Below are positions 21,470 to 30,200 of a stretch of 56,465 bases of DNA, in pieces. The position numbers were made by a program, and so were the translations under genes. The notes below the pieces were generated by a model. The model saw only the letters and a list, made by a program, of their open reading frames with translations. It did no database searches and was not told the DNA's origin. Every line of letters begins with the position of its first letter. Positions within the stretch are counted from its first letter, which is position 1. The DNA is from a bacterium (GTDB taxonomy: Bacteria; Bacillota; Bacilli; Lactobacillales; Streptococcaceae), in contig CAJNDD010000011.1 in the NCBI GenBank assembly GCA_905221435.1, positions 1 through 56,465 of the forward strand, read 5' to 3'.

Positions 21470-23995
21470 ATGAAGAATAAAAGATTAGTTAAATCAGTCA
21501 GTTATGGTTTACTTGCTTTCCTTTTTGTGCTGATTGGTTTATCACAACAAGTTAATGCAGACACCATTACTGCTGGTTCAGGCAATCGTATCCATTTCAT
21601 AAATACTAAAGCAAAATCGGGGAGTGATGCCATCCTTCTGGAGAGCAATGGTCATTATGCCTTGATTGACATGGGGGAAGATTATGACTTTCCTGATGGG
21701 AGTGACCCACGCTATCCAAGTCGTTGGGGAATTTCCATGAGAAATTATCAAGTATTGGAGGATCGATTGATTCGCCATTTGGATCAAATAGGTGTAAAAA
21801 AGTTAGATTTTATTATAGGAACTCATGTCCATAGTGACCATATTGGTGGAGCGGACGAAATACTCAATCGATATCAAGTCGGTAAGTTTTATTTGAAAAA
21901 ATATTCAGATGATCGGATCACAGCAAACTGGGGACTCTGGGATAATCTTTTTAATTACGATAATGCTTTGAGAGCAGCTCAAAAACGAGGAGTTACTCTT
22001 ATTCAGAATATTACAGACGAGGATAGTCACTTTAAATTAGGTGATATGGATATCCAACTCTATAATTATAAAAATGAATATGATGCTGAGGGGAATCTGA
22101 AAAAAGTTCTAGATGATAACTCCAACTCTATCGTTTCGGTGGTGACTGTGGCAGGAAAGAGAATCTATCTTGGTGGAGATTTGGATAATGCCGAAGGAGC
22201 AGAAGATAAGTTAGGTCCTGTTATCGGTAAGGTTGATATGATGAAATGGAATCATCATTATGATGCGACAATTTCAAATACGATTAATTTTCTTGAAAAC
22301 CTATCTCCAAAGATGATTATTCAGACAACTGGTGGTGATATTAATGTTGCTTCAACCAGAGAATATCTCCAAAAGAAAAATATTCAAGTTCTCAGAGCTT
22401 CTAGTCAAACTCAAGACGCTACCGTTTTTGATATTAGTGATAGCGGATTTGCCAATGTTTCTAATCTCTTCCCTGACATCTCTGTAGTTGACGAAAAATG
22501 GTATCAAGAAGGTGGCTACTGGAAATATCGTTTAGCAGATGGAGAAATGGCTATCGGTTGGAAAGAGATTGGCGGAGCCACTTACTTCTTTAATGGAAAA
22601 GGGCAAATGCAAGCAGGACGCTGGCTTCACCTTAATGATGATTGGGGAGAAAATGCTAAGGGGAATGATTACTATCTCAACTCAAATGGTAAAATGCAAA
22701 CTGGTGGTTGGTTCAAGCTGGATGGTCATTGGTATTATATCCAATCAAATGGTGCTAGACGATTTAGTGAGCTTTCTGAAATTGGAGGGAAAAAATATCT
22801 CTTTGCAGCAGATGGGAAGATGCTAACAGGACACCAAGTCTATAATGGCAAGAGGATGTTCTTTAGCGAAAGTGGTGCACTCCAAACAGCAGGTAAGCCT
22901 TCAACTTGGCAAAAGATTGATTCAGATTGGTATTTCTATGATGAGGATGGGCTAAAGACCATCGGTAAAAAGAATATCAACGGAAGCACATACTACTTTA
23001 ATCAAGAAGGTGTCATGCAAACTGGCTGGGCCTTTGTTGATGGTCACTGGAACTATTTTGCAAGTTCTGGAGCTATGAAAACTGGTTGGGTCAAGGATCA
23101 GGACACTTGGTATTATCTGGACAAAGATGGCATCATGCTCACTGGAAAACAAGAAATCAACAGTACTCGTTACTACCTGAACGCTAGTGGTGCCATGCAA
23201 ACAGGCTGGAAATGGCTAGAGAACAATTGGTATTACTATGCGAACTCAGGAGCTATGAAAACAGGCTGGATTAAGGATAATGAGAAATGGTATTATCTAA
23301 ATCAAGATGGTATTATGCAGACCGGGAAACAAGAAATCAACGGTACGCGTTACTATTTGAATACCAGCGGTGCCATGCAAACAGGCTGGCAGTGGCTTGA
23401 TAAACACTGGTATTACTACGCTGACTCAGGGGCTATGAAGACTGGTTGGTTGAAGGATCAAGGAACATGGTATTATCTTGAAAATCAGGAAGGTATCATG
23501 CTGGTCGGTTTCCAACAAGTAGATGGTAAGCAGTATTACTTTAGTGCATCAGGAGCTATGCAAACAGGCTGGAAATGGTTTGATAATCATTATCGTTACT
23601 TTGAGGCAAATGGAGCTATGAAAACAGGTTGGATAAAGGATAAAGGAATCTGGTATTATCTCAATCCTGAAGATGGCATCATGTTGGTTGGCCTTCATAA
23701 AGTAAATGATGATCATTATTACCTTGATTCAACCGGAGCTATGCAGATTGGTTGGAAACGAATTGACGGTAATTGGTACTATTTCCAAACAGATGGTTCC
23801 TTGTTGAAAAATGCCACCACACCAGATGGTTATAAGGTCAACGAAGAAGGTATTTGGAAACAGGCTGTTGCTGCTGTGAATGACGAAGCAGATCAGTCAG
23901 AGAAGAAACAAGAAGCTAGTTCCTCTATTGCTGAGCAGCCAAAACAAGATTCAAATCTAGAAGTCAATACTTCTGACAAGAAAGAAAAAGAATAA
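21470..23995 (+). CDS. pce: choline-binding phosphorylcholine esterase (Pce/CbpE-like)
   Basis: 841 residues from ATG 21470 (AAAGGAG 21455-21461; the in-frame GTG at 21461 is inside it). A signal peptide ends near residue 30 (VNA|DT). A metallo-beta-lactamase fold follows (about 31-330): GTHVHSDHIGG gives the HxHxDH metal ligands (about 119-124), GGDLDNAEG the bridging Asp, KWNHHYDA a further His. The N-terminal SGSDAILLESNGH matches Pce, which removes phosphocholine from teichoic acid ends. From about 345 on there are some 20 choline-binding repeats (GWxxxxxxWYYxxxxGxMxTG); the last four groups are 60-61-residue supermodules. The tail is Lys/Glu/Ser rich. It is longer than the pneumococcal protein as I remember it (about 630). 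Its place at the end of a licD operon is notable. Confidence 0.92.
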   Translation: MKNKRLVKSVSYGLLAFLFVLIGLSQQVNADTITAGSGNRIHFINTKAKSGSDAILLESNGHYALIDMGEDYDFPDGSDPRYPSRWGISMRNYQVLEDRLIRHLDQIGVKKLDFIIGTHVHSDHIGGADEILNRYQVGKFYLKKYSDDRITANWGLWDNLFNYDNALRAAQKRGVTLIQNITDEDSHFKLGDMDIQLYNYKNEYDAEGNLKKVLDDNSNSIVSVVTVAGKRIYLGGDLDNAEGAEDKLGPVIGKVDMMKWNHHYDATISNTINFLENLSPKMIIQTTGGDINVASTREYLQKKNIQVLRASSQTQDATVFDISDSGFANVSNLFPDISVVDEKWYQEGGYWKYRLADGEMAIGWKEIGGATYFFNGKGQMQAGRWLHLNDDWGENAKGNDYYLNSNGKMQTGGWFKLDGHWYYIQSNGARRFSELSEIGGKKYLFAADGKMLTGHQVYNGKRMFFSESGALQTAGKPSTWQKIDSDWYFYDEDGLKTIGKKNINGSTYYFNQEGVMQTGWAFVDGHWNYFASSGAMKTGWVKDQDTWYYLDKDGIMLTGKQEINSTRYYLNASGAMQTGWKWLENNWYYYANSGAMKTGWIKDNEKWYYLNQDGIMQTGKQEINGTRYYLNTSGAMQTGWQWLDKHWYYYADSGAMKTGWLKDQGTWYYLENQEGIMLVGFQQVDGKQYYFSASGAMQTGWKWFDNHYRYFEANGAMKTGWIKDKGIWYYLNPEDGIMLVGLHKVNDDHYYLDSTGAMQIGWKRIDGNWYYFQTDGSLLKNATTPDGYKVNEEGIWKQAVAAVNDEADQSEKKQEASSSIAEQPKQDSNLEVNTSDKKEKE

Positions 23996-24000
23996 AAGAA

Positions 24001-24046
24001 ACACCCTACTAGTGTAAACGCTCGTTTATCAGTAGGGTGTTCTTTT
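24001..24046. terminator. bidirectional terminator between pce and the flippase gene
   Basis: ACACCCTACT (24001-24010) pairs with AGTAGGGTGT (24031-24040); T-rich stretches on both sides serve both convergent genes. Confidence 0.85.
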
Positions 24047-25523
24047 AATTTCTTTTGATCTTAGCTAATACTAGGTTCAGTGCATAGTGAAGTGTTTTAT
24101 CCTTAGCGATAAAAAGCGTCAAGAGATAGTAGATTCCACAAGTAGCTATGGTAGAGAGAACCATGAGGATCATGTTGAGGTTCACCGTATAGGAACTGAT
24201 TTGGAAAATCATCTTGAAAATATAGAAGATCGGGATAAAACCAAGGGATATGAGACCATAACGTGTTAAGGTCACAAAGATTTCTTTTAAATTAATTAGT
24301 TGATGTTTCTTAATAAAACGAATTTCTAAGAGAACAACGATGGTTTCCGCAAGAATGGTTGTAGCGATGTAATACTCAGGGGCAAAAATATTATTGATAT
24401 ACAAGATACAGTTGAAGAGGAGATTTGCTCCACCACCAGCAAAGTAGAAAGCAGTCAAGCGGTTCTCGTGGTCATTGATAAAGATAATTTGCTTACCAAG
24501 AATCAATTCAATAGCCCAGATAATAGTTCGAAAGGCGAAGACGCTGGTCACGATACCTGCCTCAAGATACTTTTCAGAAGAGTAGATAACCGTTGCGTAC
24601 TTTCCTAAAATCATAATTCCGAAACTAGTTGGAATCATGAGAAAATAGAATAATGATGCCGCTTGATTTACAAGATAATTATAAGAATTGTAATCCTTTT
24701 TCCCAAGGTAGTAGCCGAGACGTGGAATGCTGACACTGATAGCTCCACTTAAGACACCAGCAATTAGCATGACGATGCTATAGGCAATTGTATAATAAGA
24801 AATATAGTTTTCATCTGGTCCCTTGGTGATAAACATTCTATCTAGCAAGGTATAAAGCATATTGGCATTTGCCAAGAGAAGCATAGTAAAGAGTGGTTTA
24901 GAAGCCTTAGCTAACTCAATGAAACCAATTTTGACAAAGGAGACTTCTCTCTTGATCCAAAGAAAACTAAGGAGGTAGTTGAGGATAGTTGTCGCAGTCA
25001 TGACGATAGCGTAGGGAACAATATCATCAGCAGTTTTGACAAAGGCAAAGATAGCGACCAGCATGGTAATTCGAATAATCAATGTCTTGTAAAGGATAAA
25101 GGCATAGTTTTCATAGGCTTCGTTCATCCATTCGATATTGAGGAATTGGAAGAGTGCTTGGGCCCCTAGGATGTAGTAGAGGACTTTCAGATTCTCAATG
25201 CTGGTGTCAAAGAAGATAATAAGGAAGTAGATACCAGTGGTCAGGAGAGAGGTGAAAACTGAGATATAAAACAACTTAGAAAAGACGTAGTTGATTTTAT
25301 TCTTGTCATCCTTAACCTTACTGATAGCTCGAATCCCGTAGTTGTATATTCCAAAGGCAGCTAGTGGAATAACAAAGCTAGCCCAGGTATTGGCGGTGTT
25401 GAAATAACCGTAGTTGGATTTGCTGAGGATCCGCGTCAGATAAGGGTTGGTTATCAGCGGAAAAACGATATTGAGAATATTGACCAGCAAGCTGGCCAAG
25501 GCATTTACTTTTATATTTTTCAT
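24045..25523 (-). CDS. Wzx-type polysaccharide/teichoic acid flippase
   Basis: 492 residues, with 12-14 predicted membrane helices spread over the whole length and short charged loops, as in the MOP superfamily (RfbX/Wzx/TacF). The N-terminal NALASLLVNILNIVFPLITNPYLTRILS is the typical first helix pair. Such proteins flip undecaprenyl-linked repeat units outward. Its position, convergent with the licD-pce genes, suggests that it carries the teichoic acid unit, perhaps with choline-dependent selectivity like TacF; this is inference and a different glycan is possible. A possible -10 (TATAAT, complement of 25560-25565) lies upstream without a clear -35. Confidence 0.88.
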   Translation of the reverse strand: MKNIKVNALASLLVNILNIVFPLITNPYLTRILSKSNYGYFNTANTWASFVIPLAAFGIYNYGIRAISKVKDDKNKINYVFSKLFYISVFTSLLTTGIYFLIIFFDTSIENLKVLYYILGAQALFQFLNIEWMNEAYENYAFILYKTLIIRITMLVAIFAFVKTADDIVPYAIVMTATTILNYLLSFLWIKREVSFVKIGFIELAKASKPLFTMLLLANANMLYTLLDRMFITKGPDENYISYYTIAYSIVMLIAGVLSGAISVSIPRLGYYLGKKDYNSYNYLVNQAASLFYFLMIPTSFGIMILGKYATVIYSSEKYLEAGIVTSVFAFRTIIWAIELILGKQIIFINDHENRLTAFYFAGGGANLLFNCILYINNIFAPEYYIATTILAETIVVLLEIRFIKKHQLINLKEIFVTLTRYGLISLGFIPIFYIFKMIFQISSYTVNLNMILMVLSTIATCGIYYLLTLFIAKDKTLHYALNLVLAKIKRN

Positions 25524-25586
25524 TGAACTTTCTTTCTTAAATCTAAAATCATATCTAGTATTATATCACATTCTCGCTTCATTCTT

Positions 25587-25615
25587 TTGATAAAATCGTA
25601 AAAATCTAGTATAAT
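25587..25615 (+). promoter_or_regulatory. mecA promoter
   Basis: TTGATA (25587-25592), a 17-base spacer and TATAAT (25610-25615), giving a start near 25622. Confidence 0.8.
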
Positions 25616-25645
25616 AGATAGACTGAAAGTATGAGGTTACTAGAT

Positions 25646-26383
25646 ATGAAGATGAAACAAATTAGTGATACAACACTGAAAATCACGATGACTTTAGATG
25701 ATTTGATGGATCGAGGAATGGAAATCGCAGACTTTCTCGTTCCTCAGGAAAAAACCGAAGAGTTTTTCTATGCTATTTTAGATGAATTAGAGATGCCAGA
25801 CAATTTCCTTGATAGTGGCATGCTAAGTTTTCGTGTGACGCCAAAACCAGATAAGGTCGATGTCTTTGTGACCAAGTCCAAGATTGACCAGAATCTGGAT
25901 TTTGAAGATTTGGCGGATCTGCCAGACATGGAAGAATTGGCTCAAATGTCTCCGGACGAATTTCTCAAAACCTTGGAAAAGAGTATCGCAGAAAAGACCA
26001 AGGACGATATTGAGGCCATCCAATCTCTAGAGCAGGTAGAAGCTAAAGAAGAGCAAGAGCAGGCGGACAAGGAAACTGAGAGCAAGAAGGAACCTTATAT
26101 CTACTATATCCTGCGTTTTGCAAGTCTTGCTGACTTAGTTGCTTTTGCAAAGACGGTTAACTACCAGATGGAAACATCTGAACTCTATAAGATGAATGGA
26201 CACTACTATTTGACAATCTTAGTCGATGTGGAAAATCATCCTAGTCCTTACCCAGCCTGGCTGTTGGCTCGTATGCGTGAATTTGCAGACGACAGTGACA
26301 TCAGTCGTTCAGTCTTACAAGAGTATGGGCAAATCTTGATCAACCACGATGCAGTTCTTAATTTGCAAAAGATTCGTTCATAG
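25646..26383 (+). CDS. mecA: adaptor protein MecA
   Basis: 245 residues from ATG 25646, with GAGG (25633-25636) in front; the ATG at 25631 overlaps that site. MecA links ClpC to substrates; in streptococci it targets ComX/ComW-related factors and so shuts down competence. The N-terminal substrate-binding part (MKMKQISDTTLKITM, DRGMEIADFLVPQEKTEEFF) and the C-terminal ClpC-binding domain (YIYYILRFASLADLVAFAK, AWLLARMREFADDSDIS) flank an acidic linker (about 110-155). Single-gene transcript, closed by a terminator at 26486-26508. Confidence 0.96.
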   Translation: MKMKQISDTTLKITMTLDDLMDRGMEIADFLVPQEKTEEFFYAILDELEMPDNFLDSGMLSFRVTPKPDKVDVFVTKSKIDQNLDFEDLADLPDMEELAQMSPDEFLKTLEKSIAEKTKDDIEAIQSLEQVEAKEEQEQADKETESKKEPYIYYILRFASLADLVAFAKTVNYQMETSELYKMNGHYYLTILVDVENHPSPYPAWLLARMREFADDSDISRSVLQEYGQILINHDAVLNLQKIRS

Positions 26384-26485
26384 ATTTTGAAAATCATTTT
26401 AATTTATTTAAGAAGTTCAAGATCAATTGCATTGGGGAATGAAACGATAAGATTTGTAAAGGATAAAAGATAGAGCCTACTTAAG

Positions 26486-26508
26486 AGTCATCATTTGATG
26501 GCTTTTTT
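26486..26508 (+). terminator. mecA terminator
   Basis: AGTCATC and GATGGCT form a 7-bp stem (one G-T pair) around ATTT, followed by TTTTTT. Confidence 0.65.
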
Positions 26509-26658
26509 GCTACCTTGAATCGTAAAATAAATTGGACAATTTTACTGTTGTTCTCTCCATTTTGGTGCCTAGAGAGACGAGAATTCTAGTTTAATAAATC
26601 AGGAGAGTGTTTGATAATGATTATATTTATTAAATAAAACAAAATTTATAAAAAAATG

Positions 26659-26677
26659 AACAAAATAAAACAAAAAC
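26659..26677. promoter_or_regulatory. putative LacR operator upstream of the galactitol-type PTS
   Basis: The 19-base A/C-rich element AACAAAATAAAACAAAAAC ends two bases before the -35. The identical 19 bases occur at 38765-38783 in front of lacR, which suggests a shared regulator of the DeoR/LacR type. Confidence 0.55.
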
Positions 26678-26679
26678 TA

Positions 26680-26708
26680 TTGACAACGATTTCATATAGT
26701 GTTATACT
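26680..26708 (+). promoter_or_regulatory. promoter of the galactitol-type PTS / lac operon
   Basis: TTGACA (26680-26685), a 17-base spacer and TATACT (26703-26708). Confidence 0.8.
26681..26694. promoter_or_regulatory. cre (CcpA) site on the PTS promoter
   Basis: TGACAACGATTTCA fits TGNNANCGNTNNCA at every fixed position and overlaps the -35, a repressing position. Confidence 0.65.
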
Positions 26709-26746
26709 TATAACATAAAAAGTTAATTGAAAGAAGGAAAACTGTT

Positions 26747-27223
26747 ATGGGATTAGATCATTTCTTTGATAAAAATCTCGTGTTTTGCTTAGAAGCGGAT
26801 GATCAAAAACACCTCTTTAATCAGGTAGCAAGCTTGTTGGAAGAACGAAATATCGTAACCCCCACCTATCGTGAAGCCTTGATCACGCGTGAAAAGTCAT
26901 TTCCAACTGGTTTAGATATGGAATTTCTAGGTAAGGACTTGCCAAATGTAGCGATTCCTCATACAGATATTGTTCATAATCTAGCTGAGAAAGTAGTGGT
27001 TGTTCGATTAGAAAAACCAGTAACTTTTCACAATATGATTGCTCCTGATAAGGAAGTAGAAGTATCCCTACTCTTCTTTATCATTAACAACTCAAGTTCA
27101 AGTCAAACAAATATTCTGGCTCAGTTGATGGACTTTTTCACTGGAAATGGACATCTGGAAGATCTATCAAAAATTTCCGAACCAGAAAAACTTTATGCTT
27201 ACATTGCTGAAGCAACCGCTTAA
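26747..27223 (+). CDS. PTS galactitol-family IIA component
   Basis: 158 residues, cytoplasmic. PTS EIIA type-2 (mannitol/fructose/Gat) fold; the phosphorylated His is H72 in VAIPHTDIVHN. It receives phosphate from HPr (encoded at 44815) and passes it to IIB. GAAGG lies before the ATG. First gene of the operon IIA-IIB-IIC-lacX. In streptococci this Gat-type system next to lacABCD is associated with galactose uptake as galactose 6-phosphate; the substrate is inferred from neighbours. Confidence 0.92.
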   Translation: MGLDHFFDKNLVFCLEADDQKHLFNQVASLLEERNIVTPTYREALITREKSFPTGLDMEFLGKDLPNVAIPHTDIVHNLAEKVVVVRLEKPVTFHNMIAPDKEVEVSLLFFIINNSSSSQTNILAQLMDFFTGNGHLEDLSKISEPEKLYAYIAEATA

Positions 27224-27260
27224 TCTTGTCTATTAAAAAATAAAATCGGAGGAAATCCAA

Positions 27261-27566
27261 ATGATTAAAATTCTTGCTGCCTGCGGTGCAGGTGTTAACT
27301 CAAGTCACCAAATTAAAAGTGCTCTAGAAGAAGAACTTTCAAACCGTGGTTATGATGTTCACTGTGATGCAGTCATGGTGAAAGATGTAAACGAAGACCT
27401 TATCAAGGGCTACGATATCTTTACACCAATCGCTGCAACTGACCTTGGTTTTGAACCAGGTATTCCAGTAATTGAAGCTGGACCAATCTTGTTCCGTATT
27501 CCAGCGATGAGCGCTCCAGTATTTGACAATATTGAAGCAGCTATCAAAGAACACGGACTAAGCTAA
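27261..27566 (+). CDS. PTS galactitol-family IIB component
   Basis: 101 residues. The phosphocysteine is C8 in ILAACGAGVNSSHQIK, the canonical IIB P-loop of the Gat family. Cytoplasmic; takes phosphate from the preceding IIA and phosphorylates the sugar during transport through IIC. GGAGG precedes the ATG. Confidence 0.93.
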   Translation: MIKILAACGAGVNSSHQIKSALEEELSNRGYDVHCDAVMVKDVNEDLIKGYDIFTPIAATDLGFEPGIPVIEAGPILFRIPAMSAPVFDNIEAAIKEHGLS

Positions 27567-27620
27567 TTTATTCTTTATCTTGTTAACATTCATATAACTA
27601 AAAAAACGGGAGGAACTATT

Positions 27621-29096
27621 ATGGATGTCATTATCGAACTAGCCAATAAGATTTTCAAGCCAGTCTTGGAAATGGGTGGTCCTATTATCATGCTGATCAT
27701 CTTGACAGTATTGGCTCTACTTTTTGGAGTGAAATTCTCCAAAGCGCTTGAAGGTGGTATCAAGCTTGCTATCGCCCTTACAGGTATCGGTGCCATCATC
27801 GGTATGCTCAACGGAGCTTTCTCAGCATCACTTGCGAAATTCGTTGAAAATACTGGTATTCAATTGAACATCACTGACGTTGGTTGGGCACCACTTGCAA
27901 CCATCACTTGGGGATCTGCTTGGACACTTTACTTCTTGCTTGTAATGTTGATTGTCAACGTTGTGATGCTTGCAATGAAGAAAACAGATACACTTGACGT
28001 CGATATCTTTGATATCTGGCACTTGTCAATCACTGGTCTTTTGATCAAATGGTATGCAGACAACAATGGTGTTAGCCAAGGGGTTTCACTTTTCATCGCA
28101 ACTGCAGCAGTTGTCCTTGTAGGTGTTTTGAAAATCATCAACTCTGACTTGATGAAACCAACATTCGACGACCTTCTTAATGCACCAAGTTCATCACCAA
28201 TGACTTCAACTCACATGAACTACATGATGAACCCAGTTATCATGGTCTTGGATAAGATCTTCGATAAAGTATTGCCAGGTCTTGATAAATATGACTTTGA
28301 CGCTGCAAAATTGAACAAAAAAATCGGTTTCTGGGGTTCTAAATTCTTTATCGGATTTATTCTTGGTATCGTTATTGGTTTGATGGGAACTCCACATCCA
28401 GTTGCTGGTGTAGAAGGAGCTGATAAATGGGAACTTGTTATTAAAGGTTGGTTGAGCCTTGGTTTGACTGCCGGTGTCTGCTTGGAGCTCTTCTCACTTA
28501 TCGGATCTTGGTTCATCGCAGCCGTAGAACCACTTTCACAAGGTATTACAAACGTTGCTACTAAACGTCTTCAAGGACGTAAATTCAACATCGGTCTTGA
28601 CTGGCCTTTCATCGCTGGTCGTGCTGAAATCTGGGCTTGTGCCAACGTACTTGCTCCAATCATGTTGATTGAAGCTGTACTTCTTTCAAACGTAGGAAAT
28701 GGTATCTTGCCACTTGCAGGTATCATCGCCATGGGTGTGACTCCAGCTCTCTTGGTTGTTACACGTGGTAAATTGCTCCGTATGATTATCTTCGGAACAC
28801 TCTTGTTGCCTCTCTTCCTTCTTTCTGGTACTCTTATCGCACCATTCGCAACAGAACTTGCTAAAGGTGTAGGTGCCTTCCCAGAAGGTGTGAACCAATC
28901 TCAATTGATTACTCACTCAACTCTTGAAGGACCAATTGAAAAACTATTTGGTTGGGCAATCGGTAATGCTACAACAGGTGATATCAAAGCAATCCTTGGT
29001 GCAGCAGTCTTCCTTGTATTCTATGTAGGTATCTTTGCTTGGTATAGAAAACAAATGATCAAACGTAACGAAGAATACGCAGCAAATGCTAAATAA
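27621..29096 (+). CDS. PTS galactitol-family IIC permease
   Basis: 491 residues, polytopic membrane protein of the Gat IIC family. Features are the N-terminal MLIILTVLALLFGVKFSKALEGG-type helix, GLMGTPHPVAG, and an Ala/Gly-rich series of helices to the end. It forms the sugar channel for the IIA-IIB pair. GGGAGG precedes the ATG by a normal distance. Codon use is strongly biased, as expected of a highly expressed sugar system. Likely substrate galactose (or a related hexose/hexitol), inferred from the adjoining tagatose 6-phosphate pathway. Confidence 0.93.
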   Translation: MDVIIELANKIFKPVLEMGGPIIMLIILTVLALLFGVKFSKALEGGIKLAIALTGIGAIIGMLNGAFSASLAKFVENTGIQLNITDVGWAPLATITWGSAWTLYFLLVMLIVNVVMLAMKKTDTLDVDIFDIWHLSITGLLIKWYADNNGVSQGVSLFIATAAVVLVGVLKIINSDLMKPTFDDLLNAPSSSPMTSTHMNYMMNPVIMVLDKIFDKVLPGLDKYDFDAAKLNKKIGFWGSKFFIGFILGIVIGLMGTPHPVAGVEGADKWELVIKGWLSLGLTAGVCLELFSLIGSWFIAAVEPLSQGITNVATKRLQGRKFNIGLDWPFIAGRAEIWACANVLAPIMLIEAVLLSNVGNGILPLAGIIAMGVTPALLVVTRGKLLRMIIFGTLLLPLFLLSGTLIAPFATELAKGVGAFPEGVNQSQLITHSTLEGPIEKLFGWAIGNATTGDIKAILGAAVFLVFYVGIFAWYRKQMIKRNEEYAANAK

Positions 29097-29122
29097 TTCG
29101 CTCCTATAAAATGTAAATTGTG

Positions 29123-29175
29123 AAAACTAGGTTGTCAATTTCCGACATTGGGAGTGGCAACCTAGTTTTTTATAT
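29123..29175 (+). terminator. terminator between IIC and lacX
   Basis: AAAACTAGGTTG and CAACCTAGTTTT form a 12-bp stem followed by T residues. It may act as a partial terminator that lowers lacX expression. Confidence 0.85.
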
Positions 29176-29203
29176 AAAAATCTAAAAATAGTTGGAGAAT
29201 TTT

Positions 29204-30100
29204 ATGGTAATTGAAGTAAAATCAGATCAGTTAACGGTTCAATTTAAAACCTTAGGTGGAGCTTTGTCATCTATCAAGGATCGAGATGGAATTGAGTATC
29301 TGTGGCAAGGAGATGCCACTTACTGGAGTGGACAAGCGCCTGTACTTTTTCCAATCTGTGGCTCTTTAAGAGAGGATACAGCCTTCTACAGTCATGAAGG
29401 TGGAACGGAGACGAAAGGAAACATTCCTCGTCACGGTTTGGTCCGTAAAAAAGAATTTGAATTAGTTGAACAAACAGAAAACAGCGTAACCTTTGCTATC
29501 GAAGATGATGAGAATACTTATCAGAACTACCCTTATCATTTCCGCCTTGAAATCACTTATCTAGTGAATGGCAAGACTGTCCGTACTCAATACAAAGTTT
29601 TCAATAGAGAAACTAATAAAGTAATGCCATTCTTTATAGGAGGACATCCAGGATTTAATTGTCCTCTGCTAGATGGCGAAACTTATGAAGATTACTATTT
29701 AGAGTTTGAGAAAGAAGAGACTTGCTCTGTTCCCCGTCCTTTCCCAGAAGCTGGCATGTTAGACTTTCAAGATAGAAGTCCATGGTTGAATTCGCAAAAG
29801 GAAGTGGATCTCAGTTACGATCTGTTTAGTGTTGACGCAGTGACTTTGGATGAGTTGCAATCCAGAACAATTGCCCTTCGTTCGCGCAAGCATGAGAAGG
29901 GATTAAAAGTACACTTCCAAGAGTTCTCAAATCTCATCATTTGGTCAACTTTGAATAAGGGACCATTCATTGCTTTTGAACCATGGTCTGGCTTGTCAAC
30001 ATCTCTTGAAGAAGGAGATCATTTAGAAGATAAGAAAAACGTTCGTCTCTTGGAACCTGGTCAAGTAGACCAAATTGGCTTTGATATTGAAATATTCTAG
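29204..30100 (+). CDS. lacX: LacX-like aldose 1-epimerase family protein
   Basis: 298 residues from ATG 29204 (GGAG just before; an in-frame TTG at 29192 overlaps it). Galactose mutarotase fold: LGGALSSIKDRDGIEYLWQGD, PVLFPICGSLRED, IPRHGLVRKKEF with the conserved His, and GGHPGFNCPL with the second catalytic His. It probably interconverts anomers of galactose or a 6-phosphate sugar. LacX proteins accompany lac operons in lactococci and streptococci, so the name rests on context plus fold. It follows a terminator but has no obvious promoter of its own. Confidence 0.85.
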   Translation: MVIEVKSDQLTVQFKTLGGALSSIKDRDGIEYLWQGDATYWSGQAPVLFPICGSLREDTAFYSHEGGTETKGNIPRHGLVRKKEFELVEQTENSVTFAIEDDENTYQNYPYHFRLEITYLVNGKTVRTQYKVFNRETNKVMPFFIGGHPGFNCPLLDGETYEDYYLEFEKEETCSVPRPFPEAGMLDFQDRSPWLNSQKEVDLSYDLFSVDAVTLDELQSRTIALRSRKHEKGLKVHFQEFSNLIIWSTLNKGPFIAFEPWSGLSTSLEEGDHLEDKKNVRLLEPGQVDQIGFDIEIF

Positions 30101-30130
30101 ATAAAAAACCACAAAAACAAACATTTACTG

Positions 30131-30159
30131 TTGACTTTTTCTATAAATAGGAGTATATT
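30131..30159 (+). promoter_or_regulatory. lacABCD promoter
   Basis: TTGACT (30131-30136), a 17-base spacer and TATATT (30154-30159). The start would fall near 30166, inside the tandem repeat. Confidence 0.75.
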
Positions 30160-30160
30160 A

Positions 30161-30200
30161 TGTTTGTAAACAACAAATGATGTTTGTAACAAACAAATAA
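30161..30200. promoter_or_regulatory. tandem 20-bp repeats, probable LacR operator
   Basis: Two adjacent 20-base copies (30161-30180, 30181-30200) both begin with TGTTTGTAA and end in ACAAAT/CAAATAA-type sequence. They cover the expected transcription start of lacABCD, a direct blocking position for a DeoR-family repressor. Confidence 0.6.

Larger units (their letters stand above)
26384..26746 (+). other. mecA-galactitol PTS intergenic region
   Basis: 363 bases without a credible gene. It holds the mecA terminator, an imperfect hairpin with CTCTC/GAGAG arms around 26554-26579, a very A/T-rich stretch, and then the operator, cre site and promoter of the PTS operon. Confidence 0.7.

Noticed and set aside
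23084..23809. CRISPR or simple DNA repeat array
   Set aside because: The repeats are in-frame 20-residue protein units of a choline-binding domain with divergent codons; no spacer structure.
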